Below are positions 8,527 through 18,254 of a stretch of 64,000 bases of DNA, piece by piece. Origin of the DNA: Trichococcus patagoniensis (GTDB taxonomy: Bacteria; Bacillota; Bacilli; Lactobacillales; Aerococcaceae); the NCBI RefSeq assembly GCF_003051085.1, contig NZ_QAOM01000014.1, positions 1 through 64,000 on the forward strand, read 5' to 3'. Within the stretch, counting starts at the first letter, position 1. Every line of letters starts with the position of its first letter. The position numbers and the translations under genes are program-made. Under the pieces are notes generated by a model. That model had not been told where the DNA came from. It made no database searches and saw only the letters and a list, made by a program, of their open reading frames with translations.

Positions 8527-8581
8527 TGAAACGAATTTTATGAAAAGGCTTTAATATCAAGGAAATGTGAAACAGATTTCG
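8527..8581 (+). promoter_or_regulatory. Two putative RpiR operators upstream of the PTS gene
   Basis: Two imperfect palindromes of form TGAAAC-N2-ATTT, at 8527-8540 and 8568-8581, lie 41 bp apart, about four helical turns, on the same face. They are upstream of the PTS gene and downstream of the RpiR gene. That these are the regulator's binding sites is inference from repetition and position. Confidence 0.45.
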
Positions 8582-8598
8582 AGTTGTCGTGTACCTAT

Positions 8599-8612
8599 TG
8601 GAAACGCTACCC
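8599..8612 (+). promoter_or_regulatory. Candidate catabolite-repression (cre) site
   Basis: TGGAAACGCTACCC matches the cre pattern TGWAANCGNTNWCA except at a few positions. It lies about 90 bp before the PTS start, a usual location for CcpA control of sugar genes. Confidence 0.4.
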
Positions 8613-8701
8613 CAAAGTGTTACATTCTATTCAGAAGAAATCTAATGTCTCACCGGTGAGAACATGGAACTTTCTTTAAATGGATGAAGGAGTTGGCTTA
8701 C

Positions 8702-10558
8702 ATGAGTAAAAAATATGAAAAATTGGCTCAGGATATTGTTGAGCAACTGGGTGGAAAAGATAATATTACGGATGCCTATCATTGCCAAACAAGATTACGG
8801 TTTAAATTAGCGGATGAATCAAAGCTGAACAAAGATAAGCTTGAAGCATTGGATGGTGTCACTAAGTACCTAAGCAATGCTGGTGTGCATCAAGTTGTCA
8901 TCGGCACCCATGTGAAAGATGTTTTTGATGAAGTCGAGAAGAACATTGATGTTGTCTCTTCAAATGATAGCGTTCCAGAGAAAAAAGGTCCGGTTTCTGC
9001 AGTCATTGATTTTGTATCGGGTACATTTCAACCGGTTATTCCCGCACTATCTGGAGCAGGGATGGTTAAGGCAGTTTTAGCACTTTTAGTTGTTTCTAAA
9101 GTCATTACGAATCAGTCTCAAACATACTACATGTTGAATCTGTTCGCAGATGGGGTCTTCTTCTTCCTGCCGATGATCTTGGCATTCACAGTCGCTCAAA
9201 AACTTAAATGCAATCCTATTTTAGCAGCGTCCGTAGCCGCAATGATGCTGCATCCAAACTGGGGAGCACTTGTGACAGCGGGAGAACCTGTACATTTCTT
9301 TGGTGTTATTCCGTTCCGTCTAGCTTCGTACACTGGGTCGGTCATTCCGATCTTAATTATTATTCTCTGTCAGTCTTATGTCGAGAAGTACCTGCGGAAA
9401 ATTATCCCGAAATCAGTGGAACTTGTATTTGTTCCAATGTTGACATTCCTTATCATGGGAACACTTGCGTTCTCGATCTTAGGACCAATCGGCAGCATTA
9501 TCGGAGGCTACTTGGCTTCATTCTTCACTTTCCTGAGTGTAAATGCAAGCTGGGTGCCTGCAGTTCTGATCGGTGGTTTCTTGCCGATCATGGTTATGTT
9601 CGGTTTGCATAATGGCGTAGCACCATTGGGCGTCATGCAAATGGCTGAACTCGGATATGACAGTATTTTTGGACCGGGCGCATTAGTATCGAATATTGCG
9701 CAAGCGACTGCCGCTGCGGTCGTTGCGTTCCGAACGAAAGATAAAAAAACACGCCAACTGGCTGCATCAGGGGCCATCACGGCTTATATGGGGATTACAG
9801 AACCAGCTCTGTACGGTGTGAACTTGCCTAAGAAATATCCATTGATTTCCGCCATGATCGGTGGCGCATCAGGCGGCTTATACGCAGGCTTAACCAATAC
9901 GCACCGCTTTGCAACAGGTTCTTCCGGTTTGCCTGCAGTGCTGTTGTACATCGGTGACGATACGATGAAATACTTCTGGAACATTATCATTGCCTTGATC
10001 ATTTCAGCAGTTGTCACTGCGATTCTGACGTATATTTTGAGCTTCAAATTTGAAAAAGATGAAGTCGGTGGCGAAATCCCGGAAATGAAGGCAGTCATTT
10101 TAGAAGATACCCGTTTGAACAGCCCTGTTCCAGGGACCGTCATTCCTTTGAGTGAAGTTGAAGATGAAGCTTTTGCTTCGGAAGCGTTAGGAAAAGGTTT
10201 TGCTGTCGAACCGTCTGAAGGGGAAGTATTCGCTCCCTTTGATGGGGAGGTAGTTGCGCTTTTCCCTACCAAACATGCGATCGGCCTTGTATCTGATACC
10301 GGCGTGGAAATTTTGATCCATGTGGGCTTAAATACCGTTGAGCTAAAAGGGAAATATTTTGATGCCTTGGTCGAGGTTGGTCAAAAAGTCACGAAAGGTC
10401 AATTATTACTGACTTTTGACGTGAAGAAAATTCAGGAAGCTGGATATTCCACTCAAGTTCCTATCGTTGTAACAAATACGCCGCAATATTCATCTGTTGA
10501 GATGATCGCACAAGGAAATGTCAGCAAAGTTGAGAATGTACTGGTAATCAAAGTTTAA
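8702..10558 (+). CDS. bglP: Beta-glucoside PTS permease, EIIBCA
   Basis: Single-chain phosphotransferase permease of 618 residues that imports and phosphorylates a beta-glucoside. Domains in order are EIIB (phospho-cysteine in YHCQTRLRF near residue 28), a multi-span EIIC membrane domain (roughly 105-460), and a C-terminal EIIA (histidine in LIHVGLNTVELKG near residue 540). I chose ATG 8702, nine bases after AAGGAG; an in-frame ATG at 8684 would put that motif inside the coding region. The 6-phospho-beta-glucosidase gene follows after 12 bp. Exact substrate (cellobiose, arbutin, salicin and others) is not readable. Confidence 0.92.
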   Translation: MSKKYEKLAQDIVEQLGGKDNITDAYHCQTRLRFKLADESKLNKDKLEALDGVTKYLSNAGVHQVVIGTHVKDVFDEVEKNIDVVSSNDSVPEKKGPVSAVIDFVSGTFQPVIPALSGAGMVKAVLALLVVSKVITNQSQTYYMLNLFADGVFFFLPMILAFTVAQKLKCNPILAASVAAMMLHPNWGALVTAGEPVHFFGVIPFRLASYTGSVIPILIIILCQSYVEKYLRKIIPKSVELVFVPMLTFLIMGTLAFSILGPIGSIIGGYLASFFTFLSVNASWVPAVLIGGFLPIMVMFGLHNGVAPLGVMQMAELGYDSIFGPGALVSNIAQATAAAVVAFRTKDKKTRQLAASGAITAYMGITEPALYGVNLPKKYPLISAMIGGASGGLYAGLTNTHRFATGSSGLPAVLLYIGDDTMKYFWNIIIALIISAVVTAILTYILSFKFEKDEVGGEIPEMKAVILEDTRLNSPVPGTVIPLSEVEDEAFASEALGKGFAVEPSEGEVFAPFDGEVVALFPTKHAIGLVSDTGVEILIHVGLNTVELKGKYFDALVEVGQKVTKGQLLLTFDVKKIQEAGYSTQVPIVVTNTPQYSSVEMIAQGNVSKVENVLVIKV

Positions 10559-11995
<1,437 letters not shown>

Positions 11996-12065
11996 AAAAT
12001 CTCAGAGAATCAGCTGGAATTTTGTCGTCACTTTAGAAAAATGAAAAATGTATAGTACTTCATAG

Positions 12066-12094
12066 GATTCCATTCGGAAGAGTGGGGTCTTTTT
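12066..12094 (+). terminator. Terminator after bglA
   Basis: GATTCCATTC and GAGTGGGGTC pair over ten positions (three wobbles) around a GGAA tetraloop, followed by a T run. It closes the beta-glucoside operon. Confidence 0.7.
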
Positions 12095-12125
12095 CCTTTA
12101 TATATTAAAATGGACAAGTTTTCAA

Positions 12126-12194
12126 GCAACTTACTTTACAAAAGTTAGTTGCTGTCTTATGATTGATTAATCAACAGTTGATAAGTCAATTGTT
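12126..12194 (+). promoter_or_regulatory. Palindromic operator region of the MarR gene
   Basis: A 27-bp near-perfect palindrome at 12126-12152 (GCAACTTACTTT, ACA, AAAGTTAGTTGC; one mismatch per arm) is followed by TTGATTAATCAA and by AACAGTTGA/TCAATTGTT at 12173-12194. MarR proteins bind such symmetric sites and repress their own operon. These are inferred autoregulatory sites for the gene at 12235. Confidence 0.55.
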
Positions 12195-12234
12195 CGATCA
12201 GTCCTGAAAATCCGCATAATCGAGGTGAATGTTT

Positions 12235-12648
12235 ATGAACTTGAGAGAAATCAGCAGGTTGCTTTATCAGATCAAGCTCACAAATCAGGAAATCAATACG
12301 CTGTTCGAAAAAGAAACAGGCTTCAGTTTGACGCGGTATGAGATGCTGATGTTCCTGAAAGACAAAGGAACTTGCTCCCAAAATCAGATCCAGACAGAAA
12401 TGAAGATAGACAGTGCCGCAATCACGCGCCATCTGAAAATATTGGAACAAAAGGGCTATGTTATTCGGAAACGGAACATTGAGAACAACAGAGAGGTCTT
12501 TGTTCAATTATCAGAGAAGGCAATCCAAGATTTGGAAGCTTGTGGAAAAGAACATGATCAGGAGAAATCTTTTCTATCGCTGTCATTAAGTGATGAGGAA
12601 GCAGAACAATTGTCCCAGTTGTTAAACAAACTATACTTGAAAAGATAA
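12235..12648 (+). CDS. MarR-family transcriptional regulator
   Basis: A 137-residue winged-helix repressor. The recognition region is IDSAAITRHLKILEQKGYVIRKRN with a following beta wing (NNREVFVQLSEKA), the typical MarR layout. I chose ATG 12235, seven bases after GAGGTG; ATG 12229 sits too close to that site. The next gene, 19 bp on, is a nitroreductase, a frequent MarR target answering quinones, nitroaromatics or oxidants. Palindromes just upstream suggest autoregulation. Confidence 0.88.
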   Translation: MNLREISRLLYQIKLTNQEINTLFEKETGFSLTRYEMLMFLKDKGTCSQNQIQTEMKIDSAAITRHLKILEQKGYVIRKRNIENNREVFVQLSEKAIQDLEACGKEHDQEKSFLSLSLSDEEAEQLSQLLNKLYLKR

Positions 12649-12667
12649 AAAGAAAGAGGCTATAAAC

Positions 12668-13306
12668 ATGACAAACAAACTTATCAACAACGATTTTTCG
12701 GATATCACATTCGGAAGAAAATCAATCCGTCTTTATGATGAAAATTTTAAAATCAGCCAAGAAGAAATGCTGGAAATGATCCAGGAAGCCACGACGACGC
12801 CATCATCCGTAAACATGCAACCTTGGCGTTTTGTGGTTGTTGAGAGCGAAGAAGCAAAAGCCAATTTGAAGCCGCTCATCCGTTTCAACACAAGACAAAA
12901 TGACACTTCATCGGCCATGGTACTGATATTCGGAGATATGCAATGCTACGAGTATGGAGAAGAAATCTACGGCGCAGCCGTCGAACAAGGGAAAATGTCT
13001 GCGGAAATCCGGGACCAACAATTGGCTGCAATCATTCCTTACTACAAGAATTTTTCAAAAGAGCAGATGAATGATGTTGTAAAAATCGATTCAAGTTTAG
13101 CGGCAATGCAGTTCATGCTTGTGGCCCGTGCCCATGGCTACGACACGAACCCTATCGGTGGATTTGAAGCGGACCGATTGGCAGAAGCAGTTGATTTGGA
13201 CAAAGAACGGTATGTGCCGGTCATGATCTTATCTATCGGTAAGGCAATGGAAGAAGGCTACGAATCCGTACGGTTTGCGCCGGGAAAAATAACTAGTTTT
13301 AAGTAG
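12668..13306 (+). CDS. Nitroreductase-family flavoprotein
   Basis: FMN-dependent NAD(P)H nitroreductase fold, 212 residues. The N-terminal GRKSIRLYDE and TPSSVNMQPWRFVVVE segments bind FMN, and GYDTNPIGGFE near residue 165 is the usual C-terminal FMN contact. Members reduce nitro compounds, quinones or flavins; the physiological substrate is unknown. It shares an operon with the preceding MarR gene. ATG 12668 follows AAGAAAGAGG. Confidence 0.88.
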   Translation: MTNKLINNDFSDITFGRKSIRLYDENFKISQEEMLEMIQEATTTPSSVNMQPWRFVVVESEEAKANLKPLIRFNTRQNDTSSAMVLIFGDMQCYEYGEEIYGAAVEQGKMSAEIRDQQLAAIIPYYKNFSKEQMNDVVKIDSSLAAMQFMLVARAHGYDTNPIGGFEADRLAEAVDLDKERYVPVMILSIGKAMEEGYESVRFAPGKITSFK

Positions 13307-13314
13307 GTGGAGAA

Positions 13315-13477
13315 ATGATATTAATAAATGCAGAATTTTATATTAAACCCGATAAAAAACAACAATTTTTAAAATGTGCTGATCGGCATCGCAACCTTCA
13401 TCCTGGCGTTTGTGTTGACGAACGTGCTGGTGATGGGGAATAAAACAATTGTGACGAAGGTCAAAATACAACGTTAA
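13315..13477 (+). pseudogene. Fusion scar of two broken genes
   Basis: An ATG at 13315 after AGGTGGAG opens a frame whose first about 20 residues (MILINAEFYIKPDKKQQFL) resemble the start of an antibiotic-biosynthesis-monooxygenase (YgiN-like) protein. After about 13375 that pattern stops. In another frame the downstream bases encode a hydrophobic C-terminus (GIATFILAFVLTNVLVM) ending KVKIQR at 13477. The simplest reading is a deletion that joined the 5' end of one gene to the 3' end of a membrane-protein gene. It follows the nitroreductase gene directly. Confidence 0.5.
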
Positions 13478-13482
13478 TTATC

Positions 13483-13520
13483 AGACCAACTATCCCTCTT
13501 AATATGTGGATAGTTGGTCT
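13483..13520 (+). terminator. Hairpin after the scar
   Basis: AGACCAACTATCC and its exact complement GGATAGTTGGTCT flank a 12-nt loop. The T run is weak (ATTTG), but this is probably the terminator of the MarR-nitroreductase operon or of the lost gene. Confidence 0.6.
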
Positions 13521-13661
13521 ATTTGTCATCGCTTACATCGTTGGTGGAGCAAGAATATGACAGATAAGGTGAAAAACGTTCACAAATTGTTAATAATAAA
13601 TCCGTTGTGTGGGCAAAAAATGCGTGGTATATTTTGTGTGTAAATGTTACGTCGTTTCATT

Positions 13662-13680
13662 TGAAAACGTTTATCGTTTT
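13662..13680 (+). promoter_or_regulatory. cre-like palindrome before the sugar symporter
   Basis: TGAAAACGTTTATC at 13662 matches a cre site well, and AAAACG-TTTAT-CGTTTT within 13664-13680 is a perfect inverted repeat. It lies about 100 bp upstream of the GPH transporter gene, so it could bind CcpA or a local LacI-type repressor; no LacI gene is next to it. Confidence 0.45.
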
Positions 13681-13776
13681 TTAATTGCAACTTAGTATCG
13701 CATAGTGATATTATTTCTATCCATTTTATCAACTGGTTCGGCGTCGTTTTATCAATATAAGAAAAGGGGTCATGAA

Positions 13777-15228
13777 ATGCAACACGAAAGCGCAAAAAAA
13801 GTACAAAATGTAACCGATGACAAAAAGAATGTAAGGGAATTCGGATTACTGGATAAATTAGCCTATATGTCGGGGGACATCGCAAATGATTTGTTCTTCA
13901 TTTTTTCAAGTTCTTTCTTGATGTTGTTCTATACAAAAGTATTGGGAATCAGCGGGGCAGTTGTTGGTACGTTGTTCTTGTCAGCACGGGTTGTCGATGC
14001 TTTTACGGATATGGGGATGGGACGTCTCGTTGATACGCTGAAGCCTTCTAAAGACGGCCGCTTCAGAGTTTGGATCAAACGCGTAGCACCATTCGCTGTT
14101 ATTGCAGGTTTCCTGATGTTCTTGTCAGTTGTCCAAAACTGGTCCATGACTGCAAAAATCGTCTACATCTTTGTGACTTATCTGTTCTGGGGCAGCATCT
14201 GCTACACCGCGATCAACATTCCTTATGGCTCGATGGCATCCGTCATCAGCGAAAAGCCTGAAGATCGTGCTTCACTTTCTGTATTCCGCAGCATGGGAGC
14301 CAGTATTGCCAGCATCTTCATTTCCTTCTTTGTTCCATTGTTCGTCTATACGACTGACGCAAATGGCGCACAAGTGGTTATTCCGGAACGTTTCACGATC
14401 ATTGCAGCTATCTTTGCAGTTCTAGCTTTTGCGCTTTATCAGTTCTGCTATCACTTTACAATCGAACGCGTTCAGATTCCGCAAAAACCGGAATCAGAAA
14501 AGCAGTCTTTCGGTAAAGAAATGGCAACTATCGCAAAAGGTTTATCCACAAACCGTGCGTTAGGCGGCATCATCGCAGCTGCAATCTTCCTGTTGTTGTC
14601 CATGCTGTTGGTGAATACGATGAATGCGTATCTTTATGCAGACTACTTCAACAGTTCCAAGACATTGGCTGTAGCCGGTATCCTAGGTACTATCGGAACA
14701 TTGATGCTTGCCCCTTTTGCAAACAAAATCGCTTCTCGCTTCGGTAAAAAAGAATCAGCGACAGTAGCGGTCTTCTCGTCCGCTTTTGTGTATGCAATCT
14801 TGTTCTTCATGCATACGCGCGACGTTATGGTGTTCTTACCGATGGCTTTTATTGCAAGTCTTGGGATGAACTACTTCAACGTGATTATCTGGGCATTCAT
14901 CACGGACATCATCGATTACCAAGCTGTTAAGACAGGTAATGCTGATAGTGGAACGGTATACGCAGTCTACTCGTTCTCAAGAAAACTAGGACAAGCATTG
15001 GCTGGCGGTTTAGGCGGATTCGCTTTAACTGCAATCGGTTATGCATCAGCAGCTGCAACGCAAGACGCGGCCGTCCTTGATAGCATCTACGATGTGGCTA
15101 CACTCGTACCAGCTATTGGTTACACATGTGTTGCACTATGCCTATGGTTCATCTATCCGCTGACAAAAGAAAAAGTTGCAGAAAACGTCGCTATCTTGGC
15201 TGAACGCCGTAAAGCAGCAAAAGAATAA
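13777..15228 (+). CDS. GPH-family glycoside/sugar:cation symporter
   Basis: A 483-residue major-facilitator protein of the glycoside-pentoside-hexuronide family with about twelve membrane segments. Marks are the early GLLDKLAYMSGDIANDLFFIF and the RVVDAFTDMGMGRLVD loop between helices 2 and 3 that contributes to cation and sugar binding. ATG 13777 follows GAAAAGGGG; the open frame extends upstream but lacks a better site. It stands alone without an adjacent glycosidase, so substrate is unknown. A terminator follows immediately. Confidence 0.88.
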   Translation: MQHESAKKVQNVTDDKKNVREFGLLDKLAYMSGDIANDLFFIFSSSFLMLFYTKVLGISGAVVGTLFLSARVVDAFTDMGMGRLVDTLKPSKDGRFRVWIKRVAPFAVIAGFLMFLSVVQNWSMTAKIVYIFVTYLFWGSICYTAINIPYGSMASVISEKPEDRASLSVFRSMGASIASIFISFFVPLFVYTTDANGAQVVIPERFTIIAAIFAVLAFALYQFCYHFTIERVQIPQKPESEKQSFGKEMATIAKGLSTNRALGGIIAAAIFLLLSMLLVNTMNAYLYADYFNSSKTLAVAGILGTIGTLMLAPFANKIASRFGKKESATVAVFSSAFVYAILFFMHTRDVMVFLPMAFIASLGMNYFNVIIWAFITDIIDYQAVKTGNADSGTVYAVYSFSRKLGQALAGGLGGFALTAIGYASAAATQDAAVLDSIYDVATLVPAIGYTCVALCLWFIYPLTKEKVAENVAILAERRKAAKE

Positions 15229-15240
15229 AATTTGACTATT

Positions 15241-15284
15241 AAATAGGCACCATCCTGTTGAATCAGGGTGGTGCCTATTTTTTT
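15241..15284 (+). terminator. Terminator after the GPH symporter
   Basis: AAATAGGCACCATCCTG pairs with CAGGGTGGTGCCTATTT around TTGAAT and ends in a T run. Confidence 0.9.
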
Positions 15285-15300
15285 GGATAGTTGAGTGCCA

Positions 15301-15435
15301 TCTCCGGCCAAGCCACCCTTTGCCGGAGATGGCACCCCAATCTCATGATCAGCTCCGGTGAACATAGTCTGACCGGAGTTGAGGTCCTAAGCATATAGTC
15401 TTCACCGGCCAACCGAGTCTTCACCGGAGATGGCG
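15301..15435. repeat. Hairpin array, family B (copy 2)
   Basis: Three CTCCGG/CCGGAG-type inverted repeats with the CCGG core at 15304, 15355 and 15405 (spacing 51 and 50 bp). They follow the symporter terminator. The rest of the gap to 15635 is AT-rich and holds the upstream region of the interrupted phosphodiesterase gene. Confidence 0.7.
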
Positions 15436-15798
15436 ACCGTTGCAGCCAAATCCAAAACAACCACCCTATTAATTGAAGCTGTTTGTTGGCGCAAAACTTG
15501 CATTCACACAAAAAAATACAGTGTTTACAAAAAAATGATATGAAATTCGTAAATATTTCATTGTATTTTGACAGGATATTTACAAAGCCTTGGTATAGTG
15601 GATTAGTAAATATAAAGAGGAAGGGAGCATCTGCATTGTCCTATTTAACATAATTCCGAAAGAAGTCTCCCACTTCTAAGCGTTTTGGTGCGAAGCACCA
15701 GTGAAAGTGGGAGATGAATTTCGGTCAGGCGATAGCCTGAAATTAGACACCTTTCTCCCTACACTGTATAATCAGTAGTAAAAGATAGAAAGGCTGTT

Positions 15799-16203
15799 AT
15801 GTTTATGAAATTAGACAATAATAACCATTCAGTGTTCCTGCTGTATTATCATCTTGTTCTGGTCGTGAAATATCGAAGAAAAGTTATCACTCCGACTATA
15901 TCTGATTATGCGAAGGAGATGTTCGTGAGAATCGGCAAGGACTACAATATCCATTTGGTAGAGTGGAATCACGATGCAGACCACATCCATATTCTGTTCA
16001 AAGGTCAGCCCAATACGGAACTCTCAAAGTTCATCAATGCCTACAAGAGTGCCAGCTCCCGATTGGTTAAGAAAGAGTTTCCGGAAATCAGAAGGAATCT
16101 TTGGAAAGAGATGTTCTGGTCGAGAAGCTTTTGCCTGCTCACGACAGGCGGAGCGCCGATTGAAGTCATCAAAAGATATATTGAAAACCAAGGCATGAAA
16201 TGA
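15799..16203 (+). CDS. tnpA: IS200-like Y1 transposase TnpA
   Basis: A 134-residue HUH single-strand transposase. The metal-binding HIH is in DADHIHILF near residue 60, and the catalytic tyrosine lies in the late KRYIENQG helix. Family members recognise the end hairpins and cut and join single strands. ATG 15799 has a second ATG at 15805. It ends 10 bp before tnpB, and the element appears complete and possibly active. Confidence 0.93.
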   Translation: MFMKLDNNNHSVFLLYYHLVLVVKYRRKVITPTISDYAKEMFVRIGKDYNIHLVEWNHDADHIHILFKGQPNTELSKFINAYKSASSRLVKKEFPEIRRNLWKEMFWSRSFCLLTTGGAPIEVIKRYIENQGMK

Positions 16204-16213
16204 GGTGAGAAAA

Positions 16214-17293
16214 ATGTTAAAAGCCTACAAATTCAGGCTCTACCCGACGGACAGCCAACAGGTTTATTTCGCAAACTGCTTCGGCTGCGTCCGCTTTGTC
16301 TACAATAAGATGCTGAACGACAAAATCGAACACTACAAAGAAACGAAACAGATGCTGAAAAATACGCCGGCGCAGTACAAGGAGGCGTTCCCCTTTTTGA
16401 AGGAGGTGGACAGCCTGGCCTTGGCCAATACCCAGCAAAATTTGGAAAAAGCATACAAGAACTTCTTCCGCGACAAGTCCGTCGGCTTCCCGAAATTCAA
16501 AAGCAAGCACAAGTCGAACGCCTCCTACACCACCAACAATCAAGGTGGGAATATCCGCATCGAAGGCAAAAAAATCAAGTTGCCGAAAATCGGCTTCGTC
16601 AGAATCAGGCAGCACCGGGAATTCGAGGGTGTCATCAAATCTTGCACGGTTTCCATGAGCAGGACCGGCAAGTACTTCATTTCCATTTTGGTCGAGCGGG
16701 AAGTCCCTGAATGGGTACCAGCGGAGCACAAAATCGGTATCGATCTGGGCCTTTCCGATTTTGCTGCCACCACCAACGATGCGGGTGAATCTGTGAAACA
16801 CGGGAATCCGCGCTGTTTACGCAAAACGGAAAAGCAAATCAAGAAAGCCCAGCGGGCGTTGTCGCGCAAGCAAAAAGGCAGCAAAAACTGGGAAAAAGCC
16901 CGCCTCGTATTGGCGAAGAAGCACGAAAAGATCGCCAACCAACGCAAACATTTCCTGCATGACCTCTCCAACAAGCTGACGGACGAAAACCAAGTCCTCG
17001 TCATCGAAACATTGAGAAGCTCCAATCTGATGAAAAACCATCGATTGGCGAAAAGCATTGCGGACGTCAGTTGGTTCGAGTTCGGCCGGCAGTTGGCCTA
17101 CAAAGCTGAATGGAAAGGCCGAACACTCATCAAAGCGGACAAGTTCTACCCATCCAGTCAAATCTGTTCCGCCTGCGGTCACCGGGACGGCAAGAAGGCT
17201 TTGCACATCCGGGAATGGACGTGTCCGGCATGCGGCGCTACCCACGACCGGGACATCAACGCCAGCAAAAACCTCTTGGCTTTGGCCAAGTAA
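16214..17293 (+). CDS. tnpB: TnpB RNA-guided nuclease (IS605 OrfB)
   Basis: A 359-residue TnpB with all RuvC residues visible: Asp in IGIDLGLSD, Glu in LVIETLRSSN and Asp in HDRDINASKN. A C4 zinc finger (CSACG...CPACG) lies between the last two. TnpB proteins cut DNA next to a transposon-specific motif, guided by RNA from the element's right end, and so keep the element at its donor site. ATG 16214 follows GAGGTG at good spacing; GTG 16205 overlaps that site. Confidence 0.93.
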   Translation: MLKAYKFRLYPTDSQQVYFANCFGCVRFVYNKMLNDKIEHYKETKQMLKNTPAQYKEAFPFLKEVDSLALANTQQNLEKAYKNFFRDKSVGFPKFKSKHKSNASYTTNNQGGNIRIEGKKIKLPKIGFVRIRQHREFEGVIKSCTVSMSRTGKYFISILVEREVPEWVPAEHKIGIDLGLSDFAATTNDAGESVKHGNPRCLRKTEKQIKKAQRALSRKQKGSKNWEKARLVLAKKHEKIANQRKHFLHDLSNKLTDENQVLVIETLRSSNLMKNHRLAKSIADVSWFEFGRQLAYKAEWKGRTLIKADKFYPSSQICSACGHRDGKKALHIREWTCPACGATHDRDINASKNLLALAK

Positions 17294-17444
17294 AAGAAAA
17301 CTACTGAGGCAGGTACTGCCTTTTGAGCCTACTCAATATCCGTTCCCTCTGCCTGCAAAGACATGCGCAGGTAAGGAAGGAGTTCGTAGGAAGCTCCCAC
17401 TTCAAGCGAAAATCCGCAAGGATTAGCTAAGTGGGAGTAGTTCA
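17294..17444 (+). ncRNA. Probable omega RNA scaffold at the IS right end
   Basis: The non-coding segment between the tnpB stop and the right boundary contains a cluster of inverted repeats, including GCAGGT/TGCCTGC-like pairings and the end hairpin with CTCCCACTT/AAGTGGGAG. In studied TnpB systems this region gives the guide-RNA scaffold, and the bases just outside the boundary are the guide. Position supports this; the exact RNA ends are unknown. Confidence 0.5.
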
Positions 17445-18204
17445 CCAGCGCATTCCGGCAGTGATGGATTGGCTGATAACAGTATGGAGTTTGTTGCTTT
17501 CTTCAGCAACAAGCAGGATGTTTCAGCCATCGAAGTCGATGTTCGGATGAACAGGGAACACCGACTTGTTCTGCACCACGAGACATTGGAGAAGGGACAG
17601 GATTATGTCACCTTGGAAGATGTGTTTGCATATATCGCAAGAGAAAACAGTCCAATCCGCATCAATTGCGACCTGAAGGAAGCGGGTCTGGAAGAGGCCG
17701 TATACGAATTGGCCGACAAATATGCTCTATGGCCTCAAGTGGAGTTGAGCGGGACGGTGGCCTGCAGCTATCTGGCAAAATGGAGCAATCAGATTTTGAT
17801 GAACATCGAAAACGGAATGGATGATGCGCTCCATGGCGAACATATCGGCAGATGGGGAGAAAATGTGTTGCTCGAAGCTTTAAGCAAATTGTCCCGCAGC
17901 CAGGCGAAAGTCATCAACATCAATCATCAGTTGTTTACCGATGCCGTGCAGGAAAGAGGCAAGCAGTTGGCTCTGGAATTTTCCTTGTGGACCGTGAACG
18001 ACTTGCCTGCGATCGGAAATTACGAAAAGGAAAACATCTACAACATCACGACCAAGAAAGCCTGGACCTACATCCAACAGAAAGGGGTGCAGACCGGATG
18101 AAATACCTCAACCCGAAACTATGATCATCCGTCACACTTCTGCCGGAGAAATTGCGCCAGTTCGGATTCAAGGGTGAGCGAGCCTGCCATTCCGCACGTA
18201 AAAC

Positions 18205-18251
18205 AAAACAAACAAGGGGCGCACTCACCTGAGAGACCCCTTGTTTGTTTT
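18205..18251. terminator. Bidirectional terminator
   Basis: AAAACAAACAAGGGG at 18205-18219 and its exact complement at 18237-18251. It lies between the phosphodiesterase gene and the convergent minus-strand gene at 18255. Confidence 0.85.
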
Positions 18252-18254
18252 GCT

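Larger units (their letters stand above)
15651..17444 (+). mobile_element. IS200/IS605-family insertion sequence
   Basis: An element of about 1.8 kb with tnpA and tnpB in the same direction. Both ends carry subterminal hairpins with the same stem: CTCCCACTT...AAGTGGGAG at about 15668-15714 and again at about 17396-17437. The right end finishes AGTTCAC. The left flank is TTTAACA, and there is no target duplication, as expected for single-strand peel-and-paste transposition. The boundaries were set by the frame of the interrupted gene and are uncertain by one or two bases. Confidence 0.8.
15636..18101 (+). pseudogene. Glycerophosphodiester phosphodiesterase, split by an IS element
   Basis: The gene starts at TTG 15636 after AGAGGAAGGGA and reads five codons (MSYLT) to 15650. 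It resumes at 17445 as PAHSGSDGLADNSMEF and continues to TAG-free stop TGA at 18101. Removing 15651-17444 gives an uninterrupted frame of about 223 residues. HSG in place of HRG, the metal-binding AIEVDVRMN, LHHE, and the late FSLWTVND segment fit the GDPD family, which cleaves glycerophosphodiesters. As the sequence stands the N-terminal active-site strand is disconnected, although a shorter product from TTG 17469 could be made. Confidence 0.8.

Noticed and set aside
8640-8701. LicT/BglG antiterminator (RAT) site before the PTS gene
   Set aside because: I could not find a convincing RAT sequence overlapping a terminator; the adjacent regulator is RpiR type, not BglG type.
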